From NCBI RefSeq assembly GCF_001039355.2, contig NW_019774180.1, forward strand, positions 147,382 through 211,381: a stretch of DNA of 64,000 nucleotides. The letters run 5' to 3'. The position numbers and the translations under genes were made by a program. Shown one piece after another: positions 59,601 to 64,000 of the stretch. The DNA is from Lingula anatina. Lineage: Eukaryota; Brachiopoda; Lingulata; Lingulida; Lingulidae. Within the stretch, counting starts at the first letter, position 1. Every line of letters starts with the position of its first letter. The notes below the pieces were generated by a model that made no database searches, was not told the DNA's origin, and worked only from the letters and a program-made list of their open reading frames with translations.

Positions 59601-61450
59601 CAGAACTCTGAGAAGTTGTCTTATCTTCCATATTGAATGACAAGGTTTAGGCCGAGGTGTATAATTCCCAGATTATACAATCTGGTCTTCTGATCATAGA
59701 ATTTTTTTCCAGTTTAAGAACATCTTTTGATGGAACAGTTACAACGGGTCTTAAGTCTAAGCCTAGAATACTTTAGGGGACATTACATTTTTACTGTCTT
59801 AATCTTCTTATTTTATTTATATAAAGTCTGTGTTTTAAGTACAAAGACCTGTCACATCCCTTTAGAAATTATTTGATGAATATCCTCACCCAAAAATTGC
59901 AACTTTTAATGAAATGAAAATGCAGTGATGCATATAACACCCTTTCCCTTACATATAGTTGTTTTGTGAAGTTGAACTTGTCTGGTAAAAATTGAATCTT
60001 GGACCCATCATGGTGGGCTCAAGATTGATTTGAACTGTTCAGAGTGAGTGGATAATGCATTGTCCTGCTGTGAAGGTATAAATATTAACATAAGCTGTCT
60101 GAGCATGCTTGAAGGTATATCACACCCCTAGTGCTAAAGTACATGTTTTACATGAACTATTTATGCATAAAAGGTTAAAAGATTATTTGCCTTGATGTAG
60201 AAATGATTTTTGAACTACTGATATATGAATATAGATGATATATGGACTTGGTGGTTGGGAAAAATGTTTTCATATGTTTTGTCTTCACATGGAGATGATT
60301 GTCAAAGCTCATTAGATGATGACAACACTGACTTATGTGGTGCCATTCATCTTTGTCACTAAAGTTGATTGTGTGACTGCATTAAATTGTATCTTGTTTC
60401 AACATTCCTCACTTTGTAGCCTTTATTAAAAGCATAAGAGGATGATTATTTGCACCGAGAGTGTTTTCCATCCATTTGCTTGAATTTTGGGAGTCCCAAC
60501 CAGTAAAGATTACTATCTCTGTCTCCATATTTGATCTTGCATGTGATATTTTTTGCAACTGAAGGAATTTAAATTTTTCAAACAGTACATGAACTTTATA
60601 CAATAGTTATCAATCACAAAGTCCACTTTATTTTGATACAAAAACTCACCACATTTGCCATTTAATCAAATTACAAACTAACATTTGGCAAGTATTTCAT
60701 GTTATATTAATGTCAGGTTTGAATTGGTATGATTTTAAGGTTTTCTACATAAACTTTGTACATATATCAAGCTGGTTGGTTACTTGCCCTGGTGTGAGAC
60801 AGTTCATTTTAATATAAACTGTCAACTTTAACTTGACTCCGGGTGAGGAAACCTGGTGGGAAAGTGGTCTTAGGGTTAGACAACCTGGTGGGAAAGAGTA
60901 GTTCCAACATAAATTGCCCAGAACATCTCAGAGTTTAGCTTTTCACTGTCAGTAAGGCATTGCCCTAACCGTAACCTATTCAGATAAGCTTCTTTGTATG
61001 TATTATCTCCTAAAAGCTTTGAGTGCAAAAGATTAGCTAATACCTCTTTTCTGTCTTCTATTTGAATGCTATGGTGCTGCTTATATAAACAAAAGTTATA
61101 TATATTCTGAGGTACATACACTGATTGAGCAGCACTTATAGAATTACTTTTAATCTAAATTAAAATGTTTTTTACATTTCACTTTTTTTGTGCATAAGAA
61201 TAACACCACCATATTATATAAAATTACATGACAACCACACCAGATTTGATGGTGGAACAAAGCACAGGCTCTTGTTTAAAATGTTGAAAACATACTTCTG
61301 CTTTCCAGAGCCTCTTCCCACAGAGCCACCCAAGACCAAGAAAACCACCCCTCCCAAGACTAGAGCAGGCTCATTCAGAGTCCCCAAGTGGTGCACTGAT
61401 GATAACTTGGTTCCAGACCTGTATAAACATGTGTTGGAGGCTTCAGTTGA
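48509..61450 (+). CDS. SYNRG: Gamma-synergin (SYNRG/AP1GBP1) homologue, N-terminal part, continues past the window
   Basis: Coding exons are 48509-48697, 55196-55269, 57232-57467, 58305-58523, 58995-59183 and 61309-61450. All phases agree and the frame is open throughout (349 full codons). The order is a Met/Gly/Gln/Pro-rich N-terminus (MNNPMMYQQQQMMGMGIQG), the PPPYTPHM motif, a charged coiled-coil-like stretch (EEEERKERYFQQQQQKLKEF), a DFGDF motif, a Gly-Gln repeat, and FRVPKWCTDDNLVPDLYKHV followed by LEASVE. Human gamma-synergin has the same order, including YTPDM, the EEQQKRFEQQQKLLEEE-type helix and PPWIYNESLVPDAYKKILE immediately before its EH domain. Gamma-synergin binds the gamma-ear of AP-1 through DF-x-DF-type motifs at the trans-Golgi network and endosomes. 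The EH domain and the ear-binding repeats must lie downstream; the last exon leaves two bases (GA) for the next exon. Confidence 0.87.
50747..50818. repeat. Perfect tandem duplication, two 36-bp units
   Basis: ATTGATTATTTTGCTCTCAC and onward occurs twice in direct succession without a mismatch, pointing to a recent event. Confidence 0.96.
52707..52761. repeat. (CT)n microsatellite followed by (AT)4
   Basis: About 27 pure CT units. Confidence 0.96.
53532..53609. repeat. (CA)n microsatellite, about 39 units
   Basis: A pure CA run. The cysteine-valine open frames on the minus strand here are artefacts of it. Confidence 0.97.
54855..54896 (-). repeat. Tandem (TTATTAATCC)-type unit, likely retroelement 3' tail
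   Basis: GGTCACTTTATTAATCCCAA is followed by a second copy, GGTTACTTTATTAATCCTAA. Read on the minus strand this is GGGATTAATAAAGT, a unit found at the 3' end of many LINE/SINE elements. No element body was recognised. Confidence 0.5.
55270..57231 (+). other. SYNRG intron, no gene seen
   Basis: AT-rich, CpG-poor sequence with a short poly-C/CCCCCACC run at about 55673-55690. No other structure was noticed. Confidence 0.55.
57232..57467 (+). CDS. SYNRG: SYNRG exon with Glu/Gln-rich helix
   Basis: This exon encodes RVATPKTRHNVPVK, then a charged Glu/Arg/Gln-rich segment followed by a Lys/Pro/Gln-rich tail. It corresponds to the human segment after YTPDM, where an EEQQKRFEQQQKLL-type helix occurs. 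The polyglutamine stretch is short (five Q) and encoded by mixed CAA/CAG codons, so not prone to expansion. Confidence 0.85.
58305..58523 (+). CDS. SYNRG: SYNRG exon with DFGDF motif and Gly-Gln repeat
   Basis: The exon opens with DFGDFLGGPSF. DF-x-DF-type motifs in gamma-synergin bind the AP-1 gamma-ear, so an ear-binding role is inferred. A low-complexity segment of GQ/GH pairs follows (SQGQDQGQNKGQTH, later GQGHGQDHMQG). It is encoded by a GGTCA(A/G) hexamer array that probably arose by slippage. The antisense frame over it (DLDHDLD...) is a shadow. Confidence 0.85.
59184..61308 (+). other. SYNRG intron, no gene seen
   Basis: AT-rich, CpG-poor sequence. I saw no repeats beyond short AT runs and no exon-like block. 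Confidence 0.5.
61309..61450 (+). CDS. SYNRG: SYNRG exon just upstream of the EH domain
   Basis: The acceptor is TTCTGCTTTCCAG and the donor is GTAAGT at 61451. The exon encodes a Pro/Lys/Thr-rich linker and then FRVPKWCTDDNLVPDLYKHV-LEASVE, aligning with human ...PPWIYNESLVPDAYKKILE. In human gamma-synergin the EH domain follows directly, so the next exon should encode it and is beyond the part I can read. Confidence 0.87.
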
Positions 61451-61459
61451 GTAAGTATA

Positions 61460-61460
<1 letters not shown>

Positions 61461-61503
<43 letters not shown>

Positions 61504-61693
61504 TTTTGGGGGGGGGGAGGTACCAATTCTCCACTGTCAGACCAGACCCCTGCTTCAACCCCTTAGTGCTGAATGCCAAGTGGGGAGACGGCAGCTACGG
61601 TTTATAAAGGACTGGTATGTCCCCGCATAGGGTTGAACCCACGTCCTCCCGCTCTGGAGGGGGACACTAATCACAAGGCCATCTGGTCGGTTA
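61461..61693 (-). mobile_element. tRNA-derived SINE with (TA)n tail
   Basis: On the minus strand, starting near 61693, a tRNA-like head contains a box A (TGGCCTTGTGATTAG, 61681-61667) and a box B (GTGGGTTCAACCC, 61642-61630) about 25 bp apart, the arrangement of an RNA polymerase III internal promoter. The unrelated body runs to about 61518, and the tail is C10, A13 and (TA)n on that strand (61517-61461). The tail abuts the SYNRG donor at 61451. Box B departs from GGTTCGANTCC at two bases, so the copy may be silent. Confidence 0.75.
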
Positions 61694-61843
61694 TCCTTTC
61701 CCAAATATTGCAGTAAATAAAAATAACAAATGAAAAATGAAATATCCCTCGTACAAAAAATTGTCACACATTTCTTACTTTTAATTATGCACAGGTTTAG
61801 TGGGAAGATCAGTACTCAATGACTTAGGCCAATGCCATTGGCA

Positions 61844-61891
61844 TTTTACATGAAATGTCAATGACCTCAGTCCTTGACATTTCATGTAAAA
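61844..61891. repeat. Perfect 18-bp inverted repeat with a 12-nt loop
   Basis: TTTTACATGAAATGTCAA (61844-61861) and its reverse complement (61874-61891) flank a short loop in a SYNRG intron. Confidence 0.93.
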
Positions 61892-62099
61892 GAAAGTACA
61901 AGCTATAATTATGGTAACAGTTTGTTTGATACATAACATTCTCATGTATGTTCCATGTTGTTAACCCTGAAATAGGGTGTGTGTGTGCGTGTGTGCAATA
62001 GAAAAGTGAATGGGAGCAACTATATATTTAATGATGGGCAGAACTATAATCCTTGACTTTGGCTGTGGACTTATTATGCAATTATTCAAACACTAGCCT

Positions 62100-62593
62100 T
62101 CATAACACAAGCCATAGTGAAGGAGTAAAGAAAATTCTTGTAGAAAATGGGTTTGGACATGTATGGCTCGAACAGAAAGTAGAAGAAAACTTTATAAAAA
62201 ATGTTAGTGTTAGACTTAGAGACAGTAGTATACAACTTTGGCATAGTAAGGTATCACAAAAAATCTCAAATTGAGGACTTATAAACCTTTTAAACTTAAT
62301 TTTGAGAAAGAAAAATGATTTGATACAATTCAAGATAAAGAAAAGCATCAAACCTGAACCAAATTTAGAATCAGCAGCCACAATTTGCACATTGAAACAG
62401 ATTGCCATGTCAAGGGTAAACTAACATTAGTTGAAAAAAGAAAATGCCAAATTTGCCACACTGGAGTTATAGAGGATGAAGAGCGCTTTTTTATTACCTG
62501 CCCTCTGTACACAGAAAGGAACTCTGTACATTTTCACCAGCTCAGTCTGGTGTAGAAAGTATAAATAAAGCATTTATTTATTATTTATTATTT
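62100..62593 (+). pseudogene. Dead 3' fragment of a non-LTR retrotransposon (LINE) ORF2
   Basis: The reading frame resembles the C-terminal region that follows the reverse transcriptase in many LINEs: GVKKILVENGFGHVWLEQKV, then FRISSHNLHIETDCH, then a zinc-knuckle-like KCQICHTGVIEDEERFFITC with PLYTERNS. Stops (TGA at 62272 and others) and frame changes interrupt it, and no reverse transcriptase catalytic core is present. The fragment ends in an AATAAA-containing AT-rich tail (about 62566-62593). It is a 5'-truncated copy inside the SYNRG intron. Confidence 0.75.
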
Positions 62594-64000
62594 TGTCAAT
62601 TTGTATCATTTGTAACATTCCTATGGTGATTTGTGTGTGTCTGTTGTGTGCATTATGTCTTTCCAAATAACCTTGTTGACAGCAGAATGTTACTACTTTG
62701 TTTGCATGCTATGTGAGACGAGTTTATTTTGTGACCTTTGTGGTAAACAACTGTTATCACTCTGGGAAACATCGTCTAAAACTATCTTATGAAGGCAAAC
62801 TCTTATGAAATCTGCTAGAGAAGTGTTTAGTTATATCATTACTTCTTGGTATCCCCAGATGACACATGCTTTCAAACTGCTGACAGGAGCTGGCAGCTCT
62901 ACTGTTTATGTATAGACTAAGTATTTCAGGCTACAGAAAAAAAAATCTACCCTACAGAGAACAAGGAAAGTCAATTCTGTGTACTTCCCCTGCTACCCAT
63001 AAATATTCCAAAAAAACATACGCCATTAGCAATCTCCTTCATTAAGGAGACTGACAAAACCAGTCCAAATGTGCTCCTAGAAATACTATTCCCAAGGGCA
63101 GTCTGTATATATCTTACTAGACCTTAGGCTTATGCTCTCCATACTTTGTTTTAGACAATAAAGATTTTTCCGCTGACCCAGCCTCTGCTTAGTACTTTAT
63201 TGTCTTTGAATGGCCAGTGATCCATGCTTGAAGGTCATATACATCACTAGACTTGAGTAGTCAAAGTGATCCATTTTTTTTTCTCTCTAGCTATAAGATT
63301 GACTAGTAGACAAAAATGTGCCAAGAAATATATAAATACATATCCACTTCAAATATGTTATGCATAGAAAGAATATGTCCTACGTGCTTGAACTGTAGTG
63401 TATGTCACATGGTAAATAGCTATGGCACCTTCACACTTTTTAATTAGCTCAATATCAATTACTGATTAGCATATGTATAATCTTTTCATTTCTCCTAGTC
63501 TAATATTGGTAACTCTGGCTATTAACAATGTAGAGTATTAACATGGTGAAGTTTTATCTCTCCCAAATAATGTGGGAAGAAGCTTAACAGTTTTACAGGT
63601 GGAGACACTTACCTAAAGATCATTTTAAAATCTTTTTTAGTCTGTTTTTGTCTACAATTTTTGATTGCTTGGGTTATATATCTATTTTATAGATAATCCA
63701 ATTTCTGTTTTGTCAGATTAGACTTAAAAGAAGAGGATTTTTCTCTTCCTCAAGCACTAAACCATGACCATATTAAGGGCAGCACTCCCCAAATTGCCAG
63801 ACGGGAAAGGTTGCACCCCTGTCATTAGGTGGCTGTGTCTGTGTCTGGCCCAGTTCAGTTCAAAGACTCAATGTTCTCATTGACTGGCTTTGGTAGTCTT
63901 CCAAAATGACACAAGTGTGCCCAGCCCAGTGTTAATGCAATGATCTCTGAAATAATTGAGCTGCTTTTGACATTTTTCTTCTTGATTAGGGACATTAGGG
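62594..64000 (+). other. SYNRG intron continuing to the window end
   Basis: No exon encoding an EH-domain-like sequence was found before the window edge. Nothing else stands out. Confidence 0.5.

Noticed and set aside
61667-61681. Functional tRNA gene on the minus strand
   Set aside because: Box A and box B are present, but the acceptor stem does not pair and unrelated sequence follows, so it is read as a SINE head.
61555-61767. 70-codon minus-strand ORF
   Set aside because: It overlaps the SINE body and continues through its tRNA-like head, so it is not a protein gene.

Overview
The window is genomic DNA from an animal, most likely a marine invertebrate and plausibly a lophotrochozoan such as a mollusc or annelid (an inference). 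The reasons are genes cut by many GT-AG introns with consistent phases, long AT-rich introns, abundant dinucleotide microsatellites, tRNA-derived SINE and LINE debris, a terminus of the widespread GGGGCGGATCTAG repeat type, and CpG dinucleotides that are scarce in the two multi-exon genes and common between them. There is no prokaryotic organisation.

Three genes can be read. (1) Plus strand, about 0.4-22.5 kb: an orthologue of WDCP (WD repeat and coiled-coil containing protein, human C2orf44). Its 15 coding exons join without a frame break into about 729 residues, against about 721 in the human protein. The exon encoding the second block of the propeller is present twice, in two ~1.25 kb direct repeats joined at a single N. 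Only one copy fits the reading frame. (2) Minus strand, 36834-35242: an intact, apparently intronless class A GPCR of 530 residues, closest in my reading to the GPR161 group. (3) Plus strand, from 48.5 kb to beyond the window: the N-terminal third of a gamma-synergin (SYNRG/AP1GBP1) homologue, a partner of the AP-1 clathrin adaptor. Six coding exons run up to the segment just before the EH domain, which lies outside the window.

Layout: 1-4.0 kb is 5' sequence and the first intron of WDCP; 4.0-22.5 kb is WDCP; 22.5-24.5 kb is its probable 3' UTR; 24.5-35.2 kb is intergenic with microsatellites and one DNA-transposon-like fragment; 35.2-36.9 kb is the GPCR; 36.9-48.4 kb is intergenic with two MITE-like elements, tandem duplications and a poly-T/hairpin/palindrome cluster; 48.4-64 kb is SYNRG, with large introns holding microsatellites, a SINE on the minus strand and a dead LINE 3' fragment. 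The three genes have no evident shared pathway: one is a cytosolic scaffold, one a plasma-membrane or ciliary receptor, and one a trans-Golgi/endosome adaptor accessory.

The observations most worth a second look are the CpG mosaic that outlines the two split genes, the duplicated WDCP exon (assembly artefact or mutually exclusive exons), an intronic antisense 110-codon ORF with a TATA-like box upstream, a perfect 29-bp intronic hairpin, and two short terminal-inverted-repeat elements. I did not find a convincing undescribed multi-gene system.
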